The notes below the pieces were generated by a model. The model was not told the origin of the DNA. It ran no database searches and worked only from the letters and a program-made list of their open reading frames with translations. The position numbers and the translations under genes are program-made. From contig OV884057.1 of the NCBI GenBank assembly GCA_930367215.1, positions 107,533,284 through 107,597,283 of the forward strand: DNA of 64,000 nucleotides, read 5' to 3'. Origin of the DNA: Pollenia angustigena (lineage: Eukaryota > Arthropoda > Insecta > Diptera > Polleniidae). Every line of letters starts with the position of its first letter. The stretch's first letter is position 1. Positions 41,100 to 53,600 of this stretch are shown here, in pieces.

Positions 41100-42195
41100 T
41101 TTTCTGGCCATATGAAGCTAAGTTGGAATAAAATTTACCGCAATAGCTATATCTGCTACGGTTTTAGGCGTATTTAATTAGTTTACCAGAGTGAGCTTTA
41201 TATGAGGCCTATAGTAAAATATGGACCAATCATCACGTAATTTATTAGTTTGAATTCTAGTTATATAAAACTGTGAAGTTTTAAATTTTATTCTGATAGC
41301 ATTATATTGTACGGTTTTAGGCATACTAAATTGTTTTCAGGGAGTAGGGTTTATATGGGGCCTAAGATAAATTATGGACCGACCTTCACGAAATTTGACA
41401 GCGTCATTTCTAGTCCTATAAAACTGTGGCGTACCAATTTCTATTATGATAGCATTATTTGATACGGTTTAAGGCGTACTAAACTATTTTCCGGGAGTAG
41501 GGTGTATATGGGGCCTAGGGTAAATTATAAACAGATCTTTACGAAATTTTATATTCTTGTTTCTTGTCCTATGAAACTGTGATATACCAAATTGCTATGA
41601 TAGCATAATTATTTACGGTTTTAGGCGTAATAACCTGTTTTCCGGGTTTATATGGGGCCTATGGTAAATTATGGACCGATCTTCACGAAAATTTATAGTA
41701 TTATTTCTAGTCCTATAAAACTGTTATGTACCAAATTTGGTTATGATAGCATTATTTTTGACGGTTTAAGGCGTAAATTGTAAATTATAAAGCGATCTTC
41801 ACGAAAATTGATAATCTTATTTCTAGTCCTATAAAACTGTGGCATACCAAATTTGGTTATGATAGCATTGTTTTTTATGCTTTAAGGCTTACTAAACTGT
41901 TTTCCGGGAGTAGGGCTTATATGGGGCCTAGGGTAAATTATGGACGGATCTTCGTTAAATTTTACAGCGTGATTTTCAGTCGAATAAGACAAATTTTTGC
42001 AAAATCTTATATCATTCCGTGCATTTTTCCACCATTTATGTTAGTTTTTGTAACAAAATTATCAAAAATCGACTTAGAATTACTCAAGGGCCCAGAATAT
42101 ATATACTTTATGGGGTCTGAGATGAATTATAAAAAAGTTTCACACAGATTGACAAACTTAGTATACCCTCTTAACAACTAATTGTGGTGGAGGGT
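41100..42195. repeat. Degenerate tandem array, ~120-160 bp period
   Basis: Six or more copies of a unit with ACGGTTTTAGGCGTACTAAA, TATATGGGGCCTAGGGTAAA, ATCTTCACGAAATTT and CCTATAAAACTGTG. Markers lie near 41,157, 41,319, 41,462, 41,617, 41,760 and 41,878. The same words occur at 7.0-7.3 kb. It ends in TTGTGGTGGAGGGTATG near 42,195. Confidence 0.65.
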
Positions 42196-42589
42196 ATGAA
42201 AACGTTTTCAACCAATGGTATTCAAACGACAATGAAGTGTTGTCAATATTTCGACAACATCTGTTATCAAATTTGTTTCGAAGAGGCGGAAATTTCCCAT
42301 CTGACCTTTTATATTCCTAGCTTTGAAAAGCATATAAACCAGTGTTCGAAATGAATGACGAACACAACCCTTAATAGCGTTCGTAACTATTTTCAAGAAA
42401 GAGCCGAACATTATATGATGTTTCGTTCTTCGTTAAAAAACAGAACAATTATTTTTTTTTATTGAATTTTTCTTGTCGAAAATTACAATATGTATTCAAA
42501 GCTTAATCCTAATTCTTATTTGTATTTGTTAGCCATTACCAATGTAACCGCTAATTAATTGCATTCAAGTGCCAAAAAAGCCTGCTAGG

Positions 42590-43510
42590 CTCAAAGTGTC
42601 GGATCTTTTCAGCCTCCGGTGACCTTCGAACTTTATAAGATCCCGAGCGAGGTAGAGGGTGGGATGGACCATTAGTTTATCTATGTATTTTACTGAATAC
42701 TTTTTAATTTCTGTCTGGATGGTAGCGATGTTAAGATCTTTGTGGATAATGTCATTACGTATATACCATGGGGCGCCGACAATTTGCCGTAATATCCTAG
42801 ACTGTCTTCTTTGTAGCTTCTGGATGTTAGATGCGCATGGTGTACTCCATAATTGGATGCCGTATGTCCATATTGGTTTTATGATAGACTTGTATAAGAT
42901 AACTTTTTTGTCTTAGGATAAGTTTGAGTTTCGACCGATTAGCCAATGTAGGTGAGCTGCTTTAAGTTTCATAGCCGTTATTTTCGCTTCAATATGACGA
43001 GACCAGGTCAGGCGTCTATCTATATGAATTCCCAGCTATTTAACATGGCTTTCTACCGGAACAGTGATGTTATTCATTTTAACAGCAGGGCACGTTTGTC
43101 TTCAGAGCGTGAAAGTTAAGCACATTTAGCCGGGTTAACATTTATTTTCCATTTTTCTAGCCAGTCCTCTAGTTTATTGATGTGGGACTGTAAATGCTGC
43201 GATGCAACTTTTGGGTCCTGATAAACACTAATATGTAAATGTTGTGTCGTCTGCAAACGTAGAAGTATGTGTGCTCGGGCTTGTTGGCATATCAGCTGTA
43301 TATATTATATACAGTAACGGCACTAATATGCTGCCTTGAGGGACACCAGCAGATACTTTCTTGGTGGGGGAGTATTTTTTTTTTTTGATCTTACCATGAA
43401 TGTTCTGCCAGTTAAATAGCTCTCAAGTAGTTTGTAAGTGTTTTCTGGAAGCATTCGTGTTATTTGAATGAGCAGGCCATCATGCCAAACTTTGACGAAT
43501 GCTTGGGAAA
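42590..43510 (-). pseudogene. LINE reverse transcriptase, C-terminal part
   Basis: Minus-strand words in order: VWHDGLLIQITRMLPENTYK and TGRTFMV next to the insertion point, then, after a weakened palm region, VKWLGIHIDRRLTWSRHI, YKSIIKPIWTYGIQLW, IQKLQRRQSRILRQIVGAPW and YIRNDIIHKDL. This is the usual tail of jockey ORF2. Small indels interrupt it near 43,080 and 43,370. Confidence 0.75.
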
Positions 43511-44245
43511 TCTTATATATAAATACGGAAGCAATTTTTTTATCGTTGATTTTTAAGTATCTTAACGTCCACCGATTTTAATGAAACATATATCGTTTTA
43601 AAGGTATTTTTGTGTAGAAATGCACAATATACATTTTTTTTCTAAATTTTGAGGATTAAATGGTTTTAAAAGCGTTTTAAATTTGTTTGCAAACACACGC
43701 ACATACATACATGTATAAAAAGAAGTTGTGTGTTTTGTTATTCTCCCAAAATGTGTTTTTTTCTTGCATTATACTGGCAAACACACATGTGCACACATGT
43801 ATAAAAGTCGGTGTGCTCTATGTTGTTATTATACTTGCAAACACACATGTACACAAATGTATAAACGACGGTTATGCTCTATGTTGTTCTCCCAAAATGT
43901 TTTTGTTTTCATTTTGCACTTGCAAACACACATGTATAAACGTATTAGGACAGGGTTACCTTAGCCATTTTAAAAAATGAAGTCGCGCAAAAACGTCGTT
44001 TAGAAAAATAAAAGTCGGAAACTTTTTTAATGACTTTTAACGAAGATCTGTGTTTATATTTTTTACTTTGAGGAATAAAAGTGTTTAAAAAGCATTTTAA
44101 TTTATCCTATAGACACACGTACAAAGATAGGTGAATAGTGAATTTAGCCGTTCTCTTAAAATGTGTACGATTTTATTGTACAACGCACAGGTTCTCTCAA
44201 AAGTAAATGTGAAGTGGTCGAATTTCGGCCACCGGGCGATCCTAG
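43511..44245 (+). mobile_element. Helitron, 735 bp, precisely inside LINE reverse transcriptase
   Basis: It starts A|TCTTATATATAAATACGG and ends CGATCCTAG|T. A hairpin (GTGGTCGAA TTT CGGCCAC, about 44,212-44,232) lies roughly 10 bp before the CTAG end. Host bases on either side close up in frame to the LINE codons for FIDISQAF, so both boundaries are exact to the base and no duplication was made. The interior has imperfect CAAACACACATGTACACA repeats (43.7-43.95 kb). No coding capacity. Confidence 0.9.
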
Positions 44246-45143
44246 TGTCTATAAACAGTGCTGAGCAATATTCCTTTCTCTCAAACGCTGATCTAATTTG
44301 TGTAACAATTCTATGCACTTGTTCGATTGTACCATGCCTTGCTCGGAATCCGAACTGATGATCCGGAATGATTGCGTGTTCATTAAGATAGGGAGTTATA
44401 CTTAAAACGAATATTTTTTCGAATAGCTTTGATAATATTGATAGTAGGCTGATGGGTCTGTACGACGTAATTTGACTAGCGTCTTTTCCTGACATAGGAA
44501 TCATAACAATTGTAGAGGTCTTCCAAGAAGATGGGAAGTAGCCAACTCGTTATATCGCATTAAAGATAAGCAGCAAGATTCTTGAAGCAGACGTAGGTAA
44601 GTTTCTTATCATTGAGCCTGTGATGCGGTGAGGACCGAGAGATTTTTTAATGTTGACATTTTCTATCGCTGATTTTACTTGAGTTAATTTAAGTTTTATT
44701 GGATCGTTAACTGTATCAGGAATAATTGGACGACAGGAACAAGTATGAGCATCATGGGGCGTGAACACTTTCTCCAAGTGGCTTGCAAAGGCGTTTATTT
44801 TTTCATTTGTGTTTTTGTTTTCTAGTCTTAGTGGAGATTCGTGGGTTATAGGGCATTGCATATGTCTTACAGCCTTCCATAAGCTGTAATTGGAGTTTTT
44901 TATGGCATCTAGGCTGTTTAGATAGCCTTCCATTGCAGACTCATGTTTCTGTCTCAGTTTGTTGCGTAGAGCTGCCTGGCATAACCGCAGTTGGACCTTG
45001 ATGGTTGGGGAACGATTATTTTGCCATTGTCTTCTCAACTTCCTTTTTTCCCTGACAAGGGTCTCTATATCCACAGATGTGAAATACGGACCACGCTTTA
45101 TTGTACGCTTGATTGGGGTTGCATTTCTTGCAGCAGAATCCAA
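44246..45143 (-). pseudogene. LINE reverse transcriptase, N-terminal part
   Basis: 45,143-44,550 has KRGPYFTSVDIETLVREKRK, LRRQWQ, an ENINIKKSLGPHRITG-like palm approach (IENVNIKKSLGPHRITGSMI) and then shifts frame. 44,504-44,246 has SYRPISLLSILSKLFEKI, HQFGFRARHGTIEQVHRI and CSALFID, at which point the Helitron cuts in. The catalytic YADD segment would lie on the other side. Confidence 0.8.
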
Positions 45144-45190
45144 GACGTCCGTAAGTCGGTCGACAGCTGTTTGGATGTCAGATGAATCTT

Positions 45191-45729
45191 TTAGGAAATG
45201 CTCTGAGATAGATGAGAGCTCACATACATTTTATACTTCAACCAATTTGTGTTCTTGTTTGGATAGGAAATAAATTTTTCAGCTTCGTTATCAAAGTTGC
45301 CTTTTAGAATAAGGATTGAAGGTGAATGATCAGACGATAAATCGTGTGAGGAACTAATTAGTAATTGATCGTGCTTTATGTTTTTAATTACGGCAAAGTC
45401 GATAAGGTCTGGTAGCTTGTTGAAGTCAGTGGGCCAATAGGAAGGTTCACCACTCGATACGACATCAAGATTTTTTGCAGTGACGGTGTTATATAGCTGG
45501 TTACCTCTAGGACTTATAAGCCTGGAGCTGTGCCACCACAAGCCCGTCCGCTCGGATGTTTTGTGTCGTATGTGAGGTACCCATTTACCCGTAAGCAGTT
45601 TTTTAGAGTAAAGAGGGTTTCAGAGACGAGAAGTACGTCGATTTCGTGCATTTGAATAAAATTTTCTACTTCGTGCTTATGTTTGGAGAGCCCTATAACC
45701 CCTATAGTTAGCTGTGTGATTTTCACCAC
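45191..45729 (-). pseudogene. LINE endonuclease domain, frameshifted
   Basis: 45,729-45,514 has HEIDVLLVSETLFTLKN and GYLTYDTKHPSGRACGGTA. 45,541-45,191 has SSGEPSYWPTDFNKLPDLID, FAVIKNI and DLSSDHSPSILIL. These are the early (E) and late (SDH) motifs of the apurinic-like nuclease that nicks the target. Part of the middle of the domain is deleted at the junction. Confidence 0.75.
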
Positions 45730-46208
45730 AGTTACTGCATTTCCTTACCTTTGGGTCAATTTTGGAGTGATTGCATTCCGAAGTTTTATGAGCGGCACCA
45801 CAAACCACACATACGTGAGGTAGCTTGCAATACGATTTTGTATGCCCGTATTCCTGACAATTGGTGCGTTTTAATGGCTCCTCTACTGTTATTCTCCTAT
45901 TTAGGAGGTATCTCAAGTTGTAAATGGGATGAACCGAATTTTTTGATTTTAGGAGCGATGAATCGAAAGCTATCTCGATACGGAGCATTGGTTGGGGAAC
46001 TTTGTTCCTGTTCAAAATATTGTGAACAGATCTCACCTCATACCTTTCCAACTCTAAGGCAGATCTTATTTCCTCTGTGGGAACGGAACTATCTATACCT
46101 TTTATGACGACAGTCAAGCCCTTAGCACTTTTTAGTTGATACGTATAGTAACTTTTCTTTGCTGCATCGAGGTATTTTGAGATGATACGAAAGTTAATTT
46201 CAGTATGG
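45677..46208 (-). pseudogene. LINE ORF1, C-terminal part with zinc knuckles
   Basis: 46,117-45,677 has LTVVIKGIDSSVPTEEIRSA-like RNA-binding words (VVIKGIDSSVPTEEI) and CCHC knuckles (NCQEYGHTKSYC, CVVCGAAHKTSEC, CSNCGENHTANYRGY). Upstream, to the hAT insertion at 46,217, the frame still reads KYLDAAKKSYYTYQLKSAKG. This is the Gag-like protein that packages LINE RNA. Confidence 0.8.
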
Positions 46209-47061
46209 GCTTAGATTAGGGTATTCATTCGGTTAATCGTCAATCGGTTAACCGATTAATAACTACCCGATTAACTGATCGGTTAATTTAAAATTGGCTT
46301 TTTTCGATTAACGATTAAACCGATTAATTTCAGTCGATTAACCGATGTGATAAAATTTTCAATATTTTGTAGTATTATAACATATTTTTTGCGATTTTAA
46401 TTATTTGTTTCATCTTATATACAAAATGTATGTATGTGTTTAGAAAATATTTTTTCATAAAAACAAAAAAGGTGTTCATGATCTTTATTTTAACCCATTT
46501 TCCGCCGACTGGTGACTAAAATTACAATGTTTTTTTATCTTCATCATCGATCAACAGGAATTTAGCGAAAAATGGGTTAAATTTTTGATTACCAACACGT
46601 TTTTTTCTGTTTTATGTATGTGTTTAGTTATTTGTTTCTTCTTATATCTTCTCATATCAGTCTTTTAACATAATTAACAGAAACAATTATTTATTTATTT
46701 ATTTAATTTATTCGTCTATGGAATTAATAATAATAACTACATGAGTCTCATATGACTCTTCGCATGCTTTTTGAAAGACTCGTTAGATAATACCTACATA
46801 CATCATAAATGATTCCCTTTACGATTAATATAAGCGTTTTTCGCTGCGTTGTGGAAGAATCTCTCATACGAATCAGCACGTGTAACAGTTTCTCCCGTGC
46901 GAGGAATTGTCCACAATTAAAAAACACACTTTGTGAGATTCCCAGTAGACTCCCAGACGATTGAAAATGCTAGCTGGGTTGGAATAAAATTTTAATAATA
47001 TATAAATTTATGTATTAATAAAATAATTTTTTTATTCTACTTTTAAATCAAACACATTACT

Positions 47062-47189
47062 TTAGCTGCACTTTTGTGCAGTTAACCACAATTTTGTACC
47101 TGCACATTAAGGCAGGTAAATGCATTTAAGATAACTGAATTTTTGATTTACCTGCACAAAAAATCGTGCAAAGGAGATTGTGCAGCTAA
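47062..47189. repeat. Small MITE-like inverted repeat
   Basis: TTAGCTGCAC at the left and its complement GTGCAGCTAA at the right of a 128-bp stretch, with TGTGCAG and CCTGCACA words repeated inside. No clear target duplication. Confidence 0.45.
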
Positions 47190-47337
47190 GTCAAAAAAAA
47201 TCGGCATTTGACTGCAAAGTTGAAGGCCGATTAGAAAAAAATTCGCATTAACATAAACAAACGCCGCGATACGGGTCTTCTAATTTAGCCTCTTTTTGAC
47301 CCCTCACTCTTAAAATCGACCTTACTTTTGCTAACCT

Positions 47338-47427
47338 GGGGGAAAATCGCGACATTCGATTTCGATCGAAATTGCAATACAATTTACATGGGAATTTCGA
47401 TCGATATCGAATGTCGCGATTTGCCCC
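47338..47427. repeat. Hairpin with ~35-bp arms
   Basis: AAATCGCGACATTCGAT and TTCGATCGAAATT on the left are mirrored as AATTTCGATCGA and ATCGAATGTCGCGATTT on the right across a loop of about 20 bases, bounded by GGGGG and CCCC. Foldback element or fragment. Confidence 0.6.
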
Positions 47428-48256
47428 CTGAATTTGTTCCACAGTGTTATCATTCCATTCACTAACATCAGTTTCAATAAATGATGTGCTTGTTTTCAGT
47501 CGTTTTAATAACATCTAAGACTTTTTGGTGATTAAGATACATGCTTAATCCTTTTCCAGAAAGTCATTTTATTTGCTAAAGGCTAGCAAATACTTTTTCG
47601 GAGTTAAATCGTTATCTTCATCATTTTTAATTTCATTACTATTGATTAACTCGCACAATTCGTTTGTAATTTATTGCTTTACTTCCAGTCATCAAAAATG
47701 GAAAAGAGAACTGGCGCATCTGCTAAGTACCAAAGATGGTTTAAAAATTCTTACACGCAAGCTCCGGCAACTATAGATTATTTTTCTATATAACTATTTA
47801 AATTTTTTTAAAGTAAAATGCCGTTCCATGGGGCTGGAAGGGTTTTATTTGCATTAAACCATGGTTTTATGTAATTAATAACCATAAAACCACATATCCT
47901 TCATGATGCTTTATTTTCAGCTTCGGTAATAGGGAATTCTTTTCTTAAGAGAAATATATGCTATCCATCGAGCCTGATGAAAAACACCGGGCATTTCTAT
48001 TTTCTTTCCTTTTTGAGAAATGCTTCCCAAAATGATAACGACGAGTTCTAACGTGTGGCCTCCAAGTAAGTTTAGAATTTTACTAAAAACAGGGAAAAAA
48101 TTAGTATAGAAGCAAAAATATGCCATATGTAAGATGTGTTAGGTGCGCTTACACACATATTATGTATGTACATAAGACCGGCTCAAAAAAAAGTTGTTGT
48201 TGTACCCCTCTCAAAACTAACTTGGGCATGTTTTATGAAGATTCCCAAAATATTTT

Positions 48257-48582
48257 GCCTAACTTGGTGGCCACACGATCAAGTTTTGCCTTTCAATTCC
48301 TTTCAATTTGCAATACACTCTCAGTTTTTTACTAACACACTCACACTTTTTAAATTGACCACGAGATGGCTTTCAATTTCACCTCTCCATTTGTTTGGCA
48401 ATTTACTTTCAATTTAACAGCTGAGTACAAGTTTGTCTCTGTTGTTGTTAACATCTTGGAAGTGAATTGCTTACAAATTGAGTGCAGCCTACGTCACAGC
48501 TTTCAATTTATGTAAATTTTGACAAGCAGTATATGTAAAATACTATCAAGAACAACTTGAACGTGTGGCCGCAGGGTTAGGC
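48257..48582. mobile_element. MITE with ~28-bp inverted ends
   Basis: Left end GCCTAACTTGGTGGCCACAC; right end, reversed, GCCTAACCCTGCGGCCACAC; both continue GnTCAAGTT. The interior repeats CTTTCAATTT words. A related ACGTGTGGCC end without its partner lies at about 48,051. Family not assigned. Confidence 0.6.
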
Positions 48583-50179
48583 AAAAAGTGCATCTCATCA
48601 CGCTATCTTGAGTCTGTGGTGGAATTTTTAAATGTTTTAATGCATTCTGAATTCGTAAATAACTATCAAATTTGGTCATTCATCGGACAAAAAAATTTAC
48701 CAAGGTTTAAATTCATGAAAAAATCCATTTTTGGACCCTTTTTTGTCGATGTTTAGTTAACGGGAGTTTATCGCCGGAGTCAAAATGTTTTGGGAATATT
48801 CATAAAACATGTCAAAGTTTATTTTCAGAATGTTACAACTTTAACTTTTTTTGTTCATATAAGGTGAGTCGGTCTGATTTACATACATAAGTACATATGT
48901 ACTTTGAAATCTCAATGATGAACGTGGTAATACTAAAATATCGATTTGAAACTTTAACTTTTATGCTAAAAATAATTTAGGGGGGTCCTGTAATAAAAAT
49001 TTTGAAAAAAAAGTTTGAGCCATATAAGGACCAGTCTAGTATACATACATATCGCTCCTTTATTGCAACATAGTCATATCTCAAAAAATCATAAACTTGA
49101 AGTTACTAAGCAAAAGTGTTCCTTAATGTCTTCTTTATATGTAAAACAGAATTCAGCATTATATCTCAAACTGAACCGAAGTTTTAGCAAAATATATTTT
49201 ATTAAATCTATATATTTTGGTTTGGTCGGTAGGCCAAACCTACTTTTGGTCGGTTTTAGAAAATGTGCAACATATACATTATTTAAAAAATTAAGAACAT
49301 TGGCCGTTTAAATTTTTCTTCGTATAAAAAACTTTTTATCAGCTAACAATATTCCTTTAAAAAATTTGATCGGATTGGCAACAAACGGCGCTCACGCCAT
49401 GACTGGAACTGTTGGTAAGCTTATGGCCTGATCGTCGATTTCGAACAAAGCCTTCGTTCGTTTAAATTACACGTAAAACAAAAACAATATTGAATAATTT
49501 GTTTTCATTGTAAACGTAAGTTAAGTGAACGAAGTCTTCGTTCAGAAATAGATGAACAGGCAGTTAATCTTACCTAGCAATTCAAAAAATATTCAGGTTC
49601 TTTGTGGTCATATTTAAAGTTTTTTCACCTAAAAAAGGATTAACATAAATAAAAGAATTTCAGGAATTCTGTTCTGTCAAGTTTAATTTTTTTGAGAAAT
49701 TACTATGTGTAATAAAGGACCGCTACTATCGTTCAAAATATTATCGACATTTTGTTTTTTCTACATGCCAATATGCATGGTTGCATTTCTTCATTCAGCT
49801 GAAAGGAGTTGCTATGCTAGTTATGCTATTTTCATGCGACGATATAAACCACTCGTTTCGCTCTCTGAATCTACAAAGAAAAAAATATCTTAACGAAACT
49901 TTTAACAACACAATTTGTTAAAAATTTAGATCAACAAACTTTTTGTTTGATTCAATAAAACTCAATAAAACATATTTAATAATGAAATAATTAAATATTT
50001 CTTCATAGTCAATAAAAAAAAATATTAAAATCAAAGTAAATACTGTATTTTTACAACTGTTTTCATTTGTAATTCTCATTCGCTTTACAGTTTTATATGT
50101 ATAACTATCTGACCCGACAGACGTTTTCCTGTCCATATTAGGAAAAATGTTTGCGTTCGATTTTTAAAATCCTTTAAAA
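48583..50179. other. No gene seen
   Basis: Unassigned interior of the large hAT-type element. Frames near 48,565-48,756, 49,015-49,311 and 49,705-49,893 have no recognisable domain and AT-driven composition. Two AACGAAGNCTTCGTT-like palindromes occur near 49,450 and 49,530. Confidence 0.35.
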
Positions 50180-50335
50180 AGATACGAACATTTGAAAGAA
50201 AAATTAGATAAATCGATGGAGCCGTTTTCTGATTTTAGGCAAATCGAAAAAAATGGGCGGGCATAATTTTCTTTTCGTATAAATCTAAGTTGGACCATGG
50301 CGATCATTTTAAAGAAAAAATCGTTCAAATTATAT
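50180..50335 (-). repeat. Inverted copy of the Helitron ~258-bp unit
   Basis: GAAAGAAAAATTAG, GATGGAGCCGTTTTCTGATT and TTGGACCATGGCGATCATTT are reverse complements of the 0.6-3.3 kb repeat words. A fragment only. Confidence 0.65.
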
Positions 50336-50351
50336 AGATGTCATTGGTGGT

Positions 50352-50790
50352 CAGGCGCGGATTCAGGGGGGGAATAAGGAAATTAGCCCCCCTCTTAATT
50401 ATAAAAATATGTTTTGTTTGTTTCGATAATACAAGAATTCCGATTAATAATTTTTAAGATTTTTTTTTGTTTTTTTTTTTTATTGAATCTCTAACGAAAT
50501 TTTCAATAAGTATCCATATCTTTATTATTATTATATTATATTATTATTATTTGACAAATTTTGGTCTTGACCCAAACAATTGTGTAGGAGATGGAACAAA
50601 TGGGTGTCCTCTGATGTCAGCAGAAAATGGAGCTGTTCAAAAACTCTGGAAACCGCGACAAAAGCGAAACAAACGCCTTGCTATTCCCATAAATCAAACA
50701 ACTCAATTTCTTAAAGCAATAAAGTGCCATTAATACAAAAAGTTGTATCATTTGTTAAAGAAACGACAAAATTTTGTAAATATAACACAG
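50352..50790 (+). pseudogene. hAT fragment with left end and transposase piece
   Basis: The end CAGGCGCGGATTCAGGGGGG is followed by sequence near-identical to the second copy at 54.38-54.99 kb. The transposase frame reads NCVGDGTNGCPLMSAENGAV and LAIPINQTTQFLKAIK, part of the RNase H-fold of hAT transposases (CVGxGTDGC). Much of the upstream coding sequence present in the other copy is deleted here. Confidence 0.65.
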
Positions 50791-51160
50791 CCCGACAAAA
50801 TTAAAAAAAATTTTTGCTTCTTTGAATTTATCAACTGATTCTAGTTAATTTTGGTGCGCTGAATTCAAATCTGTAATCAGTTTGTCTCTATCAGCTCTAG
50901 TTTTCATGTGTTTTTAAAAAAGATGATGTGACTGAAATGCAAATATCTTCAAGAATTTTAAAGGGATTATGTAATACTTTTTTTCTAGTGAAAGGTTATA
51001 AAATTTCTAAGATAACCATGGGTCGTTTGTAAACATTGGTCAAGAAATGACAGAGTTACAGTGGACAAAATTTGAAAATTTATGAAAAATTTTATGATTT
51101 TTTGCAATTTTGTTCTTTTGAAGTTATTTTTTTAAAATGAAACAACTGAAACGTTTAGCT
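50791..51160. other. No gene seen
   Basis: Contains one arm (GATGATGTGACTGAAATGCA and flanks, about 50,910-50,955) of the palindrome at 55,263-55,418. Otherwise unassigned. Confidence 0.4.
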
Positions 51161-52656
51161 CTAAAAAAACTGAACGGATAATGGTGAGAAGTAACGTGTT
51201 GGTCGTTGAGGAATGTTGAACGAAATATTGTTGATCAGAAAACCAGAACAAACATCACCGTTAATAATATTCAATAGAAACGAGACATTTAACATAGATC
51301 GTCGGCTTTTTAAGGTTGGCAGCTTAACAAGGGCGAGCCTGCTGGTATATGATGGAAGACTTAATGGGTTGAAATTTAAACTTCGAAGACAGAACAACAG
51401 GAATTGTTTTTGAACAGATTCTATCCTGTCGATATAAGTTTGGTACATAGGGTCCCAAATTATGGAAGCATACTCCAAAATAGGTCTCACAAGTGAGGTG
51501 TATAAGGTTTTAGTTACATAAGGGTCATTGAACTCTTTAGCCCACCGTTTTATAAAACCAAGTACTCCTCTGGCTTTGTTTACCATAATTGTTATATGAT
51601 TAATGAAACTTAGTTTAGGATCCAATAAAACACCAAGATCTAAAAAGCTATCCACTTTTTCTAGTTGATAATTGCCCAGCATATAATTTACAGATATCGG
51701 TCGCTTTCGGACAAAACGCATATATTTGCACTTTTTAGATTCAGCTCCATGAAATTTGAATTACACCATTTTTAAAACGAATCCAAGTAATTTTGAAGTA
51801 AAACATGGTTGGAGTATTCACTAATACTCAAGAAAATTTTCACATCATCAGCATACATTAAAATACTTGAAAACTGAATAACTTGTGGTAAATCGTTTAT
51901 AAACAAGGAAAATAAAAGCGGTCCATGGTGGCTGCCCTGTGGTACCCCGGATGATACGTTTATATTTTTCGAAGATTCATTGTTGAAAAGTACGCTTTGC
52001 TTTCTATTTGTTAAATATGAGTTAATCCACATTAAGCTAACATTAGCAAATCCCATCAAGTGTAATTTCTTTATAAGAAGTTTGTGATTGACTTTATCAA
52101 AAGCTTTGCTGAAGTCTGTATAAACTACATCTGTTTGTTTTCTTTGAAGAAACCCGCGATTGACTATTGTAGTAAGTTGTAATAAACTTGTTGAAGTTGA
52201 ACATCTTTTTTGAAAACCGTGTTGGAAGGGAGAAATTAAAGTGTTGACTTGATGACATAGGTGATCCGTTATAAGTTTTTCAAAAAATTTTGGTATAATA
52301 CTTAATTTGGCAATACCTCGATAATTTGTAATGTCGGACTTGTTTCCAGATTTAAATAGCGGAATAATAAAGGAATCTTTCCATTTATTTGGAAAATACC
52401 CATATTTCATTGATGTATTAAACATAAGTGTTAATGGAATAGCTAAAACGTCTGCATATTTAATTAAGATAAAACTAGGAATTTTATCAGGTCCACTTTT
52501 GTAGGAAAATTTAAGCTTTCTTAATCCATGAGCAACTGTAGAAACATCCAGCAATGGAATATTAATTGTTTGATTAGCGGTAAGTGTATATGGATAACTG
52601 TTTGAATCATCAAAAATTGCATCCGAATATGTAGTTGAGAAAAAGTTTGCAAACAA
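51161..52656 (-). pseudogene. Non-LTR reverse transcriptase, 5'-truncated
   Basis: 52,656-51,772 (294 residues) carries the palm and fingers: SGPDKIPSFILIKYADVLAI, NYRGIAKLSIIPKFFEK, QHGFQKRCSTSTSLL, TDFSKAFDKVNH, SSGVPQGSHHGPLLFSLFIN and catalytic LMYADDVKIF. 51,721-51,161 (186 residues) carries the thumb and tail (FLDLGVLLDPKLSFINHI, PYVTKTLYTSLVRPILEYAS). One frame change near 51,750 separates them. The endonuclease and ORF1 are absent, consistent with 5' truncation on insertion. It belongs to a different family from the surrounding jockey LINE. The YADD box is intact. Confidence 0.85.
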
Positions 52657-53384
52657 ATTACTTATAACAGAAGTGTTAAAAATTAAAAAAAAAAAACTCT
52701 AATGGCATAATGGAGTATTTTATATGTTGAGAGAAATCCTGGAAAAGGACTGAGAAATTAGATATTCATCTACGATAAGTGAAAGAATTTTTTCCAAGTC
52801 AAGTTTTGGCAAAAAAAAAACTTTTCTAAAAGATTATTTTAAAAGATCTCCTATAACTAATAAAATTATGTCAGTTAATTTTTTTTAAATACGTATTTGG
52901 GGGATATACAAGATAGTCATAAAGTCTTATGTCTTTAAATAATTACAAGAAATATATATCGTTGGCTTAATATGCAAACCGGCTAAATCCACTTTTTATG
53001 TAAATTGAGATTTTGATGCCGTTTGGTAGAGAAAGGTACGCCTAGTCCACCAGCATGTGGTTTTTATTCTATTTAAGTCTTGAAGAGTGTCAAACTAACT
53101 TTATTTTTAATTTTCTATCAAGCTGCAAATAGGAAAATTAAGAAGTTTTTCGTCTCTCCTGTTAAATGTGCTGAAAGTGACTTAGCAGGATATTAAGCCG
53201 ACGATATGACTGTTGTTGGCTACCGCTTATAATTTAGATTTCTACTGTACAGTTATGAAGAATCAATGAACACAGCATTAAAATTTTTATTTTGTTTGAA
53301 ACACAACAATATTTATTTTAAACATGATTTAGCCAAATAGTATGTAAGATTTGGACGAAATTTTAAAAATGAAAGATGACCCGA
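52657..53384. other. No gene seen
   Basis: AT-rich, unassigned. Short A-runs near 52,685 and 52,810. Confidence 0.35.
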
Positions 53385-53600
53385 AAAAATGGGCTATTTT
53401 TCATACAATATTTTTGGGTGATTTTTCATTATGAAATTTAAAAAAACGAAAAATCACCCAATAATAACGAAAAATAGCCCAAAAATTTTGGGTCACTTTT
53501 CATATGAATTCAGGCCCAATTTTACATGGAATTTTTTTGGGCGATTTTTCATTAATTTTTTTTTGGACCATTTTTCTTTGGGCGATTTTTCCTACAGCCA
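53385..53600. repeat. Cluster of GGGCGATTTTTC motifs on both strands
   Basis: GGGYNATTTTTC or its complement occurs at about 53,391, 53,411, 53,442, 53,470, 53,537 and 53,580, with GGGTCACTTTTC near 53,490. The arrangement is inverted around the middle, as in transposon subterminal repeats. Confidence 0.5.
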
